Source: Intestinibacter bartlettii (GTDB taxonomy: Bacteria > Bacillota > Clostridia > Peptostreptococcales > Peptostreptococcaceae). From it: DNA of 64,000 nt. Both the position numbers and the translations under genes were made by a program. Within the stretch, counting starts at the first letter, position 1. Every line of letters begins with the position of its first letter. The notes beneath the pieces are model-generated. The model was not told the origin of the DNA. It ran no database searches and saw only the letters and a program-made list of their open reading frames with translations. Positions 1 to 9,375 of this stretch are shown here, in pieces. The DNA lies in NCBI RefSeq assembly GCF_018917435.1, contig NZ_JAHLOQ010000001.1, positions 1 through 64,000 on the forward strand. The letters are read 5' to 3'.

Positions 1-32
1 ATATCTGTTAATATAGACTTTATACTTGGCAT
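1..32 (-). CDS. Partial CDS at window edge, start only
   Basis: Only the first ten codons are visible (MPSIKSILTD...), reading off the left edge. The ATG at 32 has a strong Shine-Dalgarno (AGGAGG, about 7 bases upstream). It follows the CitE-like gene by 74 bases on the same strand. Ter-type biosynthetic modules commonly include a HAD phosphatase, and 'ILTD' could be the start of a HAD motif I, but too little is visible to assign a function. Confidence 0.6.
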   Translation of the reverse strand, partial: MPSIKSILTD

Positions 33-106
33 CCTACAACCTCCTAAACATTAATATATCTCTATTATAACCTAAATGTATAAAAATATCTATTTTCAAC
101 ACTAAA

Positions 107-913
107 TTAAAACATAGCCATTTCTTTTATATAGAGTTCCCTTATTTTTTTATCATCCATATTAAATAACTCACTTACACCAGCGCTTATCGGTATATCT
201 AATTCATCTCGGTTTAGATAATTTATTACGTCTTCAATAAATGAAGTCGCTATTAAATTGTCATATATACAAAATTCTCTCTTTCGTCTAATACCATACA
301 TCCCTAAGACATCGGTAAGTCCTATCCTTATTCCTAAAACACGCTCTTTATGACTTAATATGCTGCTATACATTTCTCTAAAATACTCTTCTTTAATTTC
401 TTTATATATAAATTTACTTGATTCTATTATGGGTAAGATATACAAATTGTCTAGTCCGAAGTTATGCAATATTTCCACAAATGCCTTTAATAAAACCCCA
501 TTCGCTTTTGGTATTATTATCCCTGTTATAAATTCCTTGTTTTTTATAAGTATATTTTTTATTCTTTTAAGCTGATCTATATCTTTTACTCTTATAAATA
601 TAAGTGGCAATTTATCTAATTTACAAAAAACTTGTTTTGATAAATCATCCAAAACAAGTTCTAAGCTTTCTATAGCTTCTTTTTCACCAAACTCCCCTAT
701 TGCATCTTCTAAACAAATTGCAAGTGGTTTTGGCTCTTTCTCTTGATTTAACACACTTTTATAAATTTGATTGTATTTATTTGCTGGAACATATAAAAAA
801 GCTCCAAGGGCATACTTCAATATATCTTTATCACTATTTTTATCAAATTCTTGAGGCTTTTTATAAAATATATTCTCTAATGTATCTTTTTCTATATAAT
901 TAAAATACTTCAC
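107..913 (-). CDS. HpcH/HpaI aldolase / citrate lyase beta-like (CitE-like) protein of the Ter module
   Basis: The 268-residue protein has the CitE/HpcH TIM-barrel signatures: LFVPA-like 'FLYVPANKY' near residue 38, the acidic 'CLEDAIGE' metal-binding segment near 66, and 'PIIES' near 160. Such CitE-like enzymes are a standing part of the biosynthetic module of TerD/TelA stress loci (established for the family); the substrate is unknown. The start is a GTG at 913 preceded by GGGAGG at ideal spacing. It lies downstream of telA but behind a terminator, so it may have its own promoter in 914-975. It ends soon after the 'ISAGVSELF' segment and is on the short side for the family. Confidence 0.8.
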   Translation of the reverse strand: MKYFNYIEKDTLENIFYKKPQEFDKNSDKDILKYALGAFLYVPANKYNQIYKSVLNQEKEPKPLAICLEDAIGEFGEKEAIESLELVLDDLSKQVFCKLDKLPLIFIRVKDIDQLKRIKNILIKNKEFITGIIIPKANGVLLKAFVEILHNFGLDNLYILPIIESSKFIYKEIKEEYFREMYSSILSHKERVLGIRIGLTDVLGMYGIRRKREFCIYDNLIATSFIEDVINYLNRDELDIPISAGVSELFNMDDKKIRELYIKEMAMF

Positions 914-978
914 ATTTTCCCTCCCATTTTCTTCCTTGATGATTATAATTATAATTCTATTTTTGATTTACAACAATT

Positions 979-1015
979 AAAAAAAGGAAAGTCTTTTGAC
1001 TTTCCCTTTTTTAAA
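979..1015 (-). terminator. Intrinsic terminator after telA
   Basis: GGAAAGTC and GACTTTCC pair over a TTTT loop (986-993 with 998-1005), flanked by A and T runs. On the minus strand it follows the telA stop and separates it from the CitE-like gene. Confidence 0.75.
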
Positions 1016-1028
1016 ATTTTATAATAAC

Positions 1029-2180
1029 TTATTTTCTTTTATAAGTATTTACAACAGATGTATTTAATTCTTCTAGTCTTCTTGTATTATTAGCTATTTC
1101 ATCCCTATTAGCTTGTTCTATTCTCATAGTTTCTTCTATACCATTTTTTATAGTATTATGCATTTTTTCTAGAGTTTCTATTTGTATAGAACTTGAATTT
1201 GTCATTTTTGCAATTTGAGTACTAGCTTGCGATACATTTTGAGCATTTTTAAGTAATAACTCATTAGTTTTATCATCAAGTGCTTGTAGAGACTTAGTTT
1301 GAAGTTCTTGTTTTTTAATAAGTATTGCTTGTGATAAACATTGTTTAAATACAGGTAGTGTAACTATAAATGCACTGTTTATTTTTCTAATCAAACCATA
1401 GTTGTTATGTTGCATGCTTCTAAGCATAGGTATAGTTTGTAGAGATATATTTTCAGATATTCTAAGATCATAAACCCTTTGAACTAACATATCTTTTATA
1501 TTAAGTAACTCTTGGTAATTTGCCATATCCATTTGATCCCCACTTTCAGCTTTTGCTTTAAATTGTGGAAGTAAGTCGTTATCTAATTCTTCTATGGCCA
1601 TTTCACCTGCTACTATATATTTTTCAAGCTCATTATAGTAGTTAAAGTTTTCATTTAGCATAGCTCCTAATTGTTTATTAGAATCTTGTATTTGTCTTTC
1701 ATAACTTTGAAGTTCTATTTGAATTTTTTCTACTTCCCCGCCTAAAGTTTCGTATTTTTGGAACATAACTTCTATAGCACTGTTTGCCTTTTTAAATAGT
1801 TTTTGGAAAAATCCTGGTTCTTTAGTTTGAGAAAAATCATCTAAATCGAATTTATCCATTATTTTAGTTAGTCTAACTAACATTTCTGAATTTTTTTCAT
1901 TTTGATTCATTTTTATAGTTGAAAGTAAACTATCTGAAACCCTAGAAATTCCTTCAGAAGCCCCTTTCCCAAATTGAAGTATTGTATTTGGATTATCTAC
2001 TTCTATTAATGAAGTAAGTTGTTCTACTTCTTTTGATTGTCTAAGTTCATTTTTTTTATTATCTGTATATTCAACTATATCGAAGTTATCTTGTTGTACT
2101 TCTTCAATTTCTTGATTTTTATTATTATCTTTATTTAAATCATTATTGTTATTCGAAAACTTGCTAATATCTATACCCAT
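1029..2180 (-). CDS. TelA-family toxic anion resistance protein
   Basis: The 383-residue protein belongs to the TelA family (B. subtilis YceH type). It is soluble and largely alpha-helical with long coiled-coil stretches. An acidic, Asn-rich N-terminal tail of about 60 residues precedes the conserved core, which includes 'GEMAIEELDNDLLPQ' near residue 192 and 'LRSMQHNNYGLIRKIN' near 253. TelA proteins co-occur with TerD proteins and are linked to tellurite and cell-envelope stress; the mechanism is unknown. Its ATG overlaps the TAA of the yceG-like gene by one base (TAATG), so the two are translationally coupled. A terminator follows. Confidence 0.88.
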   Translation of the reverse strand: MGIDISKFSNNNNDLNKDNNKNQEIEEVQQDNFDIVEYTDNKKNELRQSKEVEQLTSLIEVDNPNTILQFGKGASEGISRVSDSLLSTIKMNQNEKNSEMLVRLTKIMDKFDLDDFSQTKEPGFFQKLFKKANSAIEVMFQKYETLGGEVEKIQIELQSYERQIQDSNKQLGAMLNENFNYYNELEKYIVAGEMAIEELDNDLLPQFKAKAESGDQMDMANYQELLNIKDMLVQRVYDLRISENISLQTIPMLRSMQHNNYGLIRKINSAFIVTLPVFKQCLSQAILIKKQELQTKSLQALDDKTNELLLKNAQNVSQASTQIAKMTNSSSIQIETLEKMHNTIKNGIEETMRIEQANRDEIANNTRRLEELNTSVVNTYKRK

Positions 2181-3799
2181 TATAAATCACTCCATTTCCC
2201 AAATATTTTTTCAAACCATGAAGTTGAACTCTTAGCCCCACTATTCATTGTTTGTTTATTAGATTTATATTTCAAATTATAATTTATTACATCTAGTCTA
2301 TGAATATCTACAATTTGATTATTTATAATATTTTCAATACAGTTTACTCCACCTGGTGTAAATATTACTATGTCAAATCCAATTTTACTTAAAACAAGAA
2401 GTAAAAATACTATTTCTTTTGTAAACATTCTCATCTGTTCTATATATATTATTAATTTAGGATTTACATTCGCATAATCAAAACTGTTTATTAAATATAT
2501 TAACCTTTGATTCATATTTAAAACTGTATAAAGACCTTTTACTATATCATCTTTGGTAAGTCCTTCTATAAACATGTCACTTAAAATAGTTTCTTCTACC
2601 TTATCTAATATAGTTTCTTGCCATTTCAAACTTAAATTTGAAATAGAAAAATTGCCTTCTTTTATAATTGATTTTTTATTTAATTTGCCATTATGGTCAA
2701 TAAAGAATGATAAGTTATATCCTTCTCTTATAAATGGTTTTGATATAGGGCTTACATTATCTTGATACTGTACAAAATAAGAAAAGTCTTTTATCTGTAA
2801 TTTATCAAGTAATGAATAATATTCATCTAAATCTCTATAAACCCCATCTATTTTTGTAAAAAATACTGGCAAAGTAACTATCTCATCATCAAATTTAAAA
2901 CCTGGTCTTAGTTTTAAAGGTTCGTTCCAATATATATCTACCTCATCTACTGTAGAACTAAGAAGTAGAGATTTTATTTGTCTATTTTGCAGTTGCCAAG
3001 GTTTTATAAATCCAGAATCATTTAAAAGTTCGTCACTTATTTTTCTAGAAGCTTGTGCTCCTACAGTATATGCTTTTTTTATAGATGATTTTTCTATTAT
3101 TTCACCTTTTTGTATTCTTTCATCAAAAGATATTTTTTCATTTGTTATTTGATAATTTTCTACTTCTATTTTGAATTTTTTGATATCTATATTTTGAATT
3201 TCACTAAGTCCATTTGGATTTATATAAAGTATGTCAAATCCTGCAAAGTAAAGTATCAATAGAAAATAGAGTTCATGTTTTTTTATATCTCCATAAAATA
3301 CAACTTTTGGAGCATCATCATAGTTAATTACTAAAGGATTTATATATATTCTTATCCAACTCATTACTTTTATTATAAAGTTAAACTTAACTCTATCATT
3401 ATTAAAACTTCTATCTTCTTCTCTTAAAAGGATATCAAAACCTCTTTTTATTCTATTATTAATTTCTTCATATCTTACTAAATCTATATCTAAGTCAAAA
3501 ACACTTCCATTATATTTGGAAGCTTTATTTTTTAAGTAAGATATTATATCAAAATCATCTGGGTTTAATATATTGTTTTTAAATAAACATATATTTTTCC
3601 TTTTTTTTATTTCTCTATTTAAGTTGTATATTTCTGAATTATAAATATCTTCATTATCAATACCTATATAAGATATAAAGTAATTTTCATATCCTTTAGC
3701 TGATGTATAGTTACCCCTGTCTGATTGGCTGGAGAATATTTTTCCAAATATATTTGATTTATTACCTAACTCCATTTTATCCTCCTTATAATCTGCCAT
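2180..3799 (-). CDS. YceG-like protein of the Ter biosynthetic module
   Basis: The 539-residue protein matches B. subtilis YceG in length and in its place directly before the TelA gene. Two similar segments, each followed by hydrophobic 'Y-I/F-x-Q/E...FL-LLL-L-x-x-GFDI' strands (near residues 170-190 and 445-475), suggest an internal duplication. The second ends in '...FDIVIFTPGGVNCIENI', the first in '...FDILYINPNGLSEIQNI'. This family is described as a putative component of a biosynthetic module with no known activity. The 1-base overlap with telA supports co-expression. Confidence 0.75.
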   Translation of the reverse strand: MADYKEDKMELGNKSNIFGKIFSSQSDRGNYTSAKGYENYFISYIGIDNEDIYNSEIYNLNREIKKRKNICLFKNNILNPDDFDIISYLKNKASKYNGSVFDLDIDLVRYEEINNRIKRGFDILLREEDRSFNNDRVKFNFIIKVMSWIRIYINPLVINYDDAPKVVFYGDIKKHELYFLLILYFAGFDILYINPNGLSEIQNIDIKKFKIEVENYQITNEKISFDERIQKGEIIEKSSIKKAYTVGAQASRKISDELLNDSGFIKPWQLQNRQIKSLLLSSTVDEVDIYWNEPLKLRPGFKFDDEIVTLPVFFTKIDGVYRDLDEYYSLLDKLQIKDFSYFVQYQDNVSPISKPFIREGYNLSFFIDHNGKLNKKSIIKEGNFSISNLSLKWQETILDKVEETILSDMFIEGLTKDDIVKGLYTVLNMNQRLIYLINSFDYANVNPKLIIYIEQMRMFTKEIVFLLLVLSKIGFDIVIFTPGGVNCIENIINNQIVDIHRLDVINYNLKYKSNKQTMNSGAKSSTSWFEKIFGKWSDL

Positions 3800-3850
3800 T
3801 TATTATTTTAGCTACTTCATTTTAAGTAAAAACAAAGTAGCTAAAACTTA

Positions 3851-6619
3851 TTATGCCTCTACTTTTGGCATATTTTCATTATTTTTATTTTCTTTTTTAA
3901 ATAGTCTAAATACAAATTTAACTGCTTCATCTACTATTATAACTGTAAATGATAAAGCTATTACTTTTATCCATTCCATAACGCTTAGTGGAACTGCATT
4001 AAAGAAATCTTGGAATACTTGTGTGAAGAATATCTGTGCAATTCCTGTAATTGCTATTATTTGTAGTGCTAATTTATTTTTAGTTAAATTAGGTATTATA
4101 CTGTCGAAATTAAATTCTCTACAGTTAAATGCATTGAATAATGCACTAAATGCAAATACACCAAACATTACTGTCTCGCCTTTTGCCTCTGAAACATTTA
4201 ATATGTTTATTGAAGATTGTAACATAAGTATTAATGTTATATAAAAAGCATTACCTATAATTGTGAAAATCATAGATTTAGTAATTATACTTGCATTTCT
4301 ATTTACTGGTTTTCTATCAAGTACGTGGTTTCTAACTGGTTCAAGACCTAAAGCAAGTGCTGGTGGTCCATCCATTATTATATTAACCCATAAAAGTTGT
4401 ATTGTTGTAAAAGGCATTTCTTGGCCTACTACTTGTGAAATTATAGCAACTAAGAATGCTATTATATTAACTGTAAGCTGGAATTGAACAAATCTTTGGA
4501 AGTTATCGTATATTCCTCTACCCCATTTAATACCGCTTACTATTGTTGAGAATGAATCGTCAGTAAGTATTATGTCAGCTGCATTTTTAGAAACTTCTGT
4601 TCCTGATATACCCATTGCTATACCTACGTCAGCTTTTGATAATGCAGGTGCATCGTTTATACCGTCACCAGTTACTGCTACTACTTCTCCATCTGCTTGT
4701 AGAGCCTTTACTATTCTCATTTTACTATCTGGTTTACTTCTTGCAACTATTGAAATAGTTTTAATTTCTTCTTTTAATTCTTCATCAGTTAAAGTATCTA
4801 TATATGATGCTTCTACTGCTCTCATATTATTTTTTAGAAGACCTAAATCTTCTCCTATTGCTCTCGCTGTGTTTATATTATCTCCTGTAAGCATTTTAAC
4901 AGCTACACCTGCATGATTTGCGGTTTCAACTGCGTGTTTTACATCTGGTCTAAGTGGATCTCTTATTCCAACAAATCCGCCAAATACTAAACTTTCTTCA
5001 CATTTTTCTATGCTTATTTCGTCTTCTTCAAGTGCTACGGCAGCTTCTTGTGATTCGTTGTAAAGAGGCATTTCTTTATATGCAAATCCTAAAGCTCTCA
5101 TAGATTTTTCTTGTAATTTACCTATTTCAGAAAGTATTTTTTCTTTTCTTTCTTTAGTAAGTTCTTTTACACCATCTGGTTCTTGTACATATTTACAAAG
5201 TTCAAGGATTATTTCTGGTGCACCTTTTGTAAGTAATATGTATTTATTGTTTTCACTTATTATAGTAGACATTCTTTTTAAGTTTGATGAGAATTGATTT
5301 TGAGCTATTATTATAGCTTCATTTCTCATTTTTCTATAGTCAATGTCTTTATTTCTAAGAAGTAGAGCACATTCTGTTGCACTACCTAAATATTTTGTCT
5401 CATCTTCATGCACTTCTATATCTGCTGTTGAGTTTATTGTACAGTTTTCTAAGAAATAACTATTTGACTTAATTTTATCTTCTACATATCTTCCATCTAT
5501 ATAAGCTACTTCAACAGTCATTCTATTTTGAGTTAATGTACCAGTTTTATCTGAACATATAACTGAAACAGAACCAATTGTTTCACAAGCTTCTTTTTTA
5601 GTGACTAAAGCATTTATTTTAGCCATCTTTTGCATTGTTATTGCAAGAGTCATATTTATCATAGTTGGAAGACCTTCTGGTACTGCTGCAACTATTAATG
5701 CTACACAAACAGTAAATGCAGTTTTAACTTCGTCTATAGAGTCTAAAAATGCAAATACATTTGATGTATCTACCTTAAGTCCATTTAACACCATTTTTAC
5801 TACCATAAATATAAATAGTAATCCCGCTATTGCACTTGAAATTTTAGCTATCATACCACCTAAGTTTCCAAGTTTAATTTGAAGTGGTGTATCTTCTTCA
5901 TCATTTGATAGATGTTTTGCTATATCTCCCATTTGAGTATTATCTCCTATAGAAGTTACAACCATCATACCTGTACCATAAGCTACAAGTGTTCCTCCAA
6001 ATACCATATTTATTTGTTTTGCTGGTATTGGTTCAAGCTCTTTTATACCATCTTTAGTTTCGACTTTTTCCATGCCGATAATAGCGTCGCATTTTTTAGA
6101 TACATCATCAGACTCACCTGTTAACATATCTTCTCTTACTTTTAGGTTTATACTTTTTATAAGTCTACCATCTGCTGGAATCATATCTCCTGTTTCTATA
6201 AATACTATATCTCCAGGAACTAATTCTGATTTTGAAACTTGTTCTACTTCAGAATTTCTAAGCACCTTAACTTCTATATTTTCAGTTAATTTTGATAGTG
6301 CCTCTGCTGCTTTTTTAGAACGACCTTCTGTAATCATTCCTATTGCTATACCTATAGCTATAGCACATACTATACCTATGGCATCGTGGAACTCTCCTAT
6401 AACAGCACTTATTATAGCTGCTATTATAAGTATAACTATCATAGGCTCTGATAATGCATCTTTTAGATCATCCCAAAAGCTACCTTCTTCTACTGGTGTA
6501 AACTCATTTAGACCGTATTTTTCTCTCCTTGATTTAACTTCATCTGAAGAAAGACCTCTATCGCCATTTACACCAAGCTCCTTTAGTACATCTTCTTTAC
6601 TTTCACTATAAAATTTCAT
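3851..6619 (-). CDS. P2-type calcium-transporting P-type ATPase
   Basis: The 922-residue protein has the full P-type ATPase layout: N-terminal cation ATPase domain, TGES actuator motif (167-170), PEGLP in M4 (314-318), phosphorylation motif DKTGT with Asp357, 'MLTGDN', 'GDGINDAPAL', and the M6 segment 'LLWVNIIMDG', which fits Ca2+ binding as in SERCA/PMCA-like pumps. It should export Ca2+ from the cytosol. Its Shine-Dalgarno (GGAG) lies inside the last codons of the preceding terD gene and its ATG follows that stop by two bases, so it is a true member of the ter operon. TerD proteins are known to bind Ca2+, which makes the association meaningful. Confidence 0.9.
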   Translation of the reverse strand: MKFYSESKEDVLKELGVNGDRGLSSDEVKSRREKYGLNEFTPVEEGSFWDDLKDALSEPMIVILIIAAIISAVIGEFHDAIGIVCAIAIGIAIGMITEGRSKKAAEALSKLTENIEVKVLRNSEVEQVSKSELVPGDIVFIETGDMIPADGRLIKSINLKVREDMLTGESDDVSKKCDAIIGMEKVETKDGIKELEPIPAKQINMVFGGTLVAYGTGMMVVTSIGDNTQMGDIAKHLSNDEEDTPLQIKLGNLGGMIAKISSAIAGLLFIFMVVKMVLNGLKVDTSNVFAFLDSIDEVKTAFTVCVALIVAAVPEGLPTMINMTLAITMQKMAKINALVTKKEACETIGSVSVICSDKTGTLTQNRMTVEVAYIDGRYVEDKIKSNSYFLENCTINSTADIEVHEDETKYLGSATECALLLRNKDIDYRKMRNEAIIIAQNQFSSNLKRMSTIISENNKYILLTKGAPEIILELCKYVQEPDGVKELTKERKEKILSEIGKLQEKSMRALGFAYKEMPLYNESQEAAVALEEDEISIEKCEESLVFGGFVGIRDPLRPDVKHAVETANHAGVAVKMLTGDNINTARAIGEDLGLLKNNMRAVEASYIDTLTDEELKEEIKTISIVARSKPDSKMRIVKALQADGEVVAVTGDGINDAPALSKADVGIAMGISGTEVSKNAADIILTDDSFSTIVSGIKWGRGIYDNFQRFVQFQLTVNIIAFLVAIISQVVGQEMPFTTIQLLWVNIIMDGPPALALGLEPVRNHVLDRKPVNRNASIITKSMIFTIIGNAFYITLILMLQSSINILNVSEAKGETVMFGVFAFSALFNAFNCREFNFDSIIPNLTKNKLALQIIAITGIAQIFFTQVFQDFFNAVPLSVMEWIKVIALSFTVIIVDEAVKFVFRLFKKENKNNENMPKVEA

Positions 6620-6621
6620 TT

Positions 6622-7233
6622 TTACACTCCATATGCTTTTCTTTCAAGATTTTTTTTCATGTCATTTAATCCTGTGTCATTTGTTCCTTCCCCTATTGCA
6701 GAGAATTTCCAAGTCTTATCATATCTGTATATAAGACCAACTACTAATGCTGTTTTTCCTCTGTAATCATCAGATAAATTATATCTAGCTATTTCAGAAT
6801 TATTTTTTGCATCAAGCATTCTTATATAGGCATTTTTTATCATACCAAAGTTTTGATTTCGTCTAACACAGTCGTATATATTTACGACGAATAATAATTT
6901 ATTAACGTTAGTAGGTATTTTATCTAAGTCAACTAAAATTACTTCATCGTCGCCTTCTCCTTCTCCCGTTAAATTATCTCCTGTATGTATTATAGAATCA
7001 TTTCTAGTTCTTAAGTTCCCAAAGTAAATTAAATCTATTGGGTTACTATTTTCATCTAATAAAAATACAGATGCATCGCAATCTATATCAGCTTTTCCAG
7101 AACCAAATAAGGCTTTTAAAAAACCTCCACCTTGTTCAACTGGATCCCAACCTAATCCAACTCTTATTGTACTTAATCCTGGATTAGATTTTCTTAAATC
7201 TATTTTTTGTCCTTTTTTAAGATTTATTGACAT
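6622..7233 (-). CDS. TerD-family protein (YceC/TerX-like), divergent paralogue
   Basis: The 203-residue TerD-domain protein begins with the typical 'L-KGQKIDL-K-NPGL' and has 'VGLGWD', '[14 protein letters not shown]' and 'ALVVGLIYRYD' motifs. Compared with its two neighbours it has an insertion of about ten residues after 'GLGWD' (Gly/Phe-rich, with 'KALFGSG'), Cys at DIDCDAS where the others have DLD, and a different C-terminus. TerD domains bind Ca2+ through acidic loops. It is third of three tandem terD genes and is coupled to the ATPase gene. Confidence 0.88.
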   Translation of the reverse strand: MSINLKKGQKIDLRKSNPGLSTIRVGLGWDPVEQGGGFLKALFGSGKADIDCDASVFLLDENSNPIDLIYFGNLRTRNDSIIHTGDNLTGEGEGDDEVILVDLDKIPTNVNKLLFVVNIYDCVRRNQNFGMIKNAYIRMLDAKNNSEIARYNLSDDYRGKTALVVGLIYRYDKTWKFSAIGEGTNDTGLNDMKKNLERKAYGV

Positions 7234-7259
7234 AATAATCCTCCATAAAATTTGTTATA

Positions 7260-7838
7260 TTATACGTTTAATCCATAACTTCTACAAAGAGCTTCAAGTC
7301 CTCCTTCAAAACCTGAACCTACTGCAGAGAATTTCCATTCCCCGTTATGTTTATATATTTCACAAACAACTATTGCAGTTTCTATAGAGAATTCTTCCCC
7401 TAAGTCATATCTTAATAATTCTTCTTCATTGTCACTATTTACAAGTCTTACATAAGAGTTATTAACTTGTCCAAAGTTTTGTCTTCTTTCTTTAGCTTCG
7501 TATATAGTAACTGTTACTGCTATTTTTTCTATTCTATCTGGCATTTTTGAAAAGTCTACTAATATTTCTTCGTCATCACCATCACCATCACCAGTTCTGT
7601 TATCACCTAAATGTTCTACAGCTTCTGATGGATGTTTTAGATTATTGTAGAATATAAAGTCTTCATCTTGTTCTACTTTTCCACTTTTTCCTACCATAAA
7701 TAAACTTACATCTAGGTCAAAGTCACTTCCTCCATCAAACATATTAGTATCCCATCCTAATCCTAATCTTATATGTTTAAGACCTGGATTTCCTTTAGTT
7801 AAATTTATTTTTTGTCCCTTTTTTAATTGAATTGCCAT
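7260..7838 (-). CDS. TerD-family stress protein
   Basis: The 192-residue TerD-domain protein has '[27 protein letters not shown]', acidic '[11 protein letters not shown]', '[14 protein letters not shown]' and a C-terminal '[12 protein letters not shown]'. I chose the ATG at 7838 (MAIQL...) because GGGGGG lies 7 bases upstream; an in-frame TTG further out is inside that site. It is nearly identical in layout to the first gene of the operon, indicating local duplication. The acidic loops match the Ca2+-binding sites known in this family. Confidence 0.9.
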   Translation of the reverse strand: MAIQLKKGQKINLTKGNPGLKHIRLGLGWDTNMFDGGSDFDLDVSLFMVGKSGKVEQDEDFIFYNNLKHPSEAVEHLGDNRTGDGDGDDEEILVDFSKMPDRIEKIAVTVTIYEAKERRQNFGQVNNSYVRLVNSDNEEELLRYDLGEEFSIETAIVVCEIYKHNGEWKFSAVGSGFEGGLEALCRSYGLNV

Positions 7839-7858
7839 TTCTATTCCCCCCAATTTTT

Positions 7859-8437
7859 TTATACATTTACTCCAAAGTTTTTACAAAGAGCTTCAAGTCC
7901 TCCTTCAAAACCTGACCCTAAGGCGTTAAATTTCCATTCTCCATTATGTCTGTATATTTCACAAACAACTATTGCAGTTTCTATAGAGAAATCTTCACCT
8001 AATTCATAATTCAAAAGTTCCTCATTAGTATCTGAATTTACTACTCTTACATAAGAATTATTAACTTGCCCAAAGTTTTGTCTTCTCTCTTGAGCTTCAT
8101 GTATAGTTACAGTAAATGCTATTTTGCTTATATTTTGTGGTACTAAACTTAAATCTAATTTTATTTGTTCATCATCCCCATCACCTTCTCCAGTTAAATT
8201 ATCTCCTAGATGTTCTACGGCTCCTGATGAGTGTTTTAAGTTATTATAAAAAATAAAATCTGTATCGACATTTACTTTTCCATTTTCCCCTAATAGAAAG
8301 GCTGCTGAATCTAGGTCAAAATCAAACCCTCCATCATATTTATTAGTGTCCCATCCTAAACCTACAACTATATGTTTAAGGCCAGGATTTCCTTTAGTTA
8401 AGCTAACTTTTTGACCTTTTGATAATGTGATTGCCAT
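7859..8437 (-). CDS. TerD-family stress protein, first gene of ter operon
   Basis: The 192-residue TerD-domain protein has '[18 protein letters not shown]', '[13 protein letters not shown]', '[15 protein letters not shown]' and '[15 protein letters not shown]'. The ATG follows AGGAGA at good spacing. It heads the run terD-terD-terD-ATPase-yceG-telA, all on the minus strand with gaps of about 50 bases or less. It is divergent from the SOD-like gene at 8631. The 190-base divergent region contains AT-rich promoter-like DNA, including TATAAT on the minus strand, but no clear -35 box. Confidence 0.9.
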   Translation of the reverse strand: MAITLSKGQKVSLTKGNPGLKHIVVGLGWDTNKYDGGFDFDLDSAAFLLGENGKVNVDTDFIFYNNLKHSSGAVEHLGDNLTGEGDGDDEQIKLDLSLVPQNISKIAFTVTIHEAQERRQNFGQVNNSYVRVVNSDTNEELLNYELGEDFSIETAIVVCEIYRHNGEWKFNALGSGFEGGLEALCKNFGVNV

Positions 8438-8630
8438 TTGTATCTCTCCTTTTTAAATTTTTGTTAAATATAATACCCTATTAAATACTATTATATCATT
8501 TTTTACATAGTATAGGGAATAATATTGACAGTCTTATGTCATTATTTTCAATATCTAATTGTATGTATTTCAAATTAATCTTCTAATACTTTTATCTGTT
8601 TTGTAACATACTATAGACGAGGTGATTATA

Positions 8631-9305
8631 ATGAAAAATTTAATTTTATTTTTGTTAATTTTAATATTAAATATTACTATATGTCCTAATTATTCATATG
8701 CATTAAATTTTTTTAATTTAAGGCCTATTGAACTTAATTACAGTTTTTGTGATTTAAATAATTTTATTGAGTCAGATACACTTAAATATTCCTACTGTCA
8801 ATATAGGGCATATTTAGATAATTTAAATGCTATACTAAAAGATTATAAAGAATTTGATGGTGCTTCTTTAGAAGATATACTAACTAACTTAGATTCAATG
8901 CCTAATGATATATCATTAAAAGTAAAAACAAATGCTTCACACGCTTTAAATTATGAGTATTTTTTTAAAAGCTTGTCTCCTGAAAAAACTTTTATAAAGG
9001 GAAAACTTTTGAAAGAAATAAATAAGTCCTTTACATCATTTGATAATTTTAAAAACGAATTTAAAAAATTGGCCTTAGACTCACAATCAACTTGGATTTT
9101 TCTAGCTCGAAATCCACAAAATGAACTATATCTAACTACATCTAAAGAAATTTTATGTCCAATAATATATAAACACCAAATCGTCTTATGTTTAAATATA
9201 GACCAAGAACTCTACAGCGATAAAAGTGAATTAGTTGATAATTTCTTTAGTTTTATAAATTGGCAACAAGTCAATAAAAATTACTGCCATAAAATAAATC
9301 ATTAA
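8631..9305 (+). CDS. Secreted Fe/Mn superoxide dismutase-fold protein lacking metal ligands
   Basis: The 224-residue protein has a signal peptide (hydrophobic residues 4-19, cleavage likely after 'SYA' at 24) and a C-terminal region aligning along the whole length of Fe/Mn SOD: 'YLDNLNAIL' near 61, 'TNASHALNYEYFF' near 100, 'STWIFLARNPQNEL' near 153, 'FFSFINWQQV' near 205. By hand alignment with E. coli MnSOD the four ligands His26, His81, Asp167 and His171 become Tyr53, Tyr108, His182 and Leu186. It should not bind a catalytic metal in the usual way. I chose ATG 8631, with GAGGTG upstream, over the in-frame GTG 8622. C. difficile has a spore-coat SodA with an N-terminal extension; this may be a decayed or repurposed relative. 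Confidence 0.75.
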   Translation: MKNLILFLLILILNITICPNYSYALNFFNLRPIELNYSFCDLNNFIESDTLKYSYCQYRAYLDNLNAILKDYKEFDGASLEDILTNLDSMPNDISLKVKTNASHALNYEYFFKSLSPEKTFIKGKLLKEINKSFTSFDNFKNEFKKLALDSQSTWIFLARNPQNELYLTTSKEILCPIIYKHQIVLCLNIDQELYSDKSELVDNFFSFINWQQVNKNYCHKINH

Positions 9306-9306
9306 A

Positions 9307-9341
9307 TAAAATTAGAGGTTAAAATATAACCTCTAATTTTG
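9307..9341. terminator. Bidirectional intrinsic terminator
   Basis: A stem AAATTAGAGGTT / AACCTCTAATTT (about 9308-9320 with 9329-9340) with A/T flanks lies between the convergent SOD-like and VTT-domain genes. Confidence 0.8.
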
Positions 9342-9375
9342 TATTCATTCATTTAATTGTAGATAAACTTATATA

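Noticed and set aside
3900-6611. Several long plus-strand open frames opposite the P-type ATPase
   Set aside because: They are antisense to a strongly conserved gene, lack ribosome sites, and give low-complexity translations.
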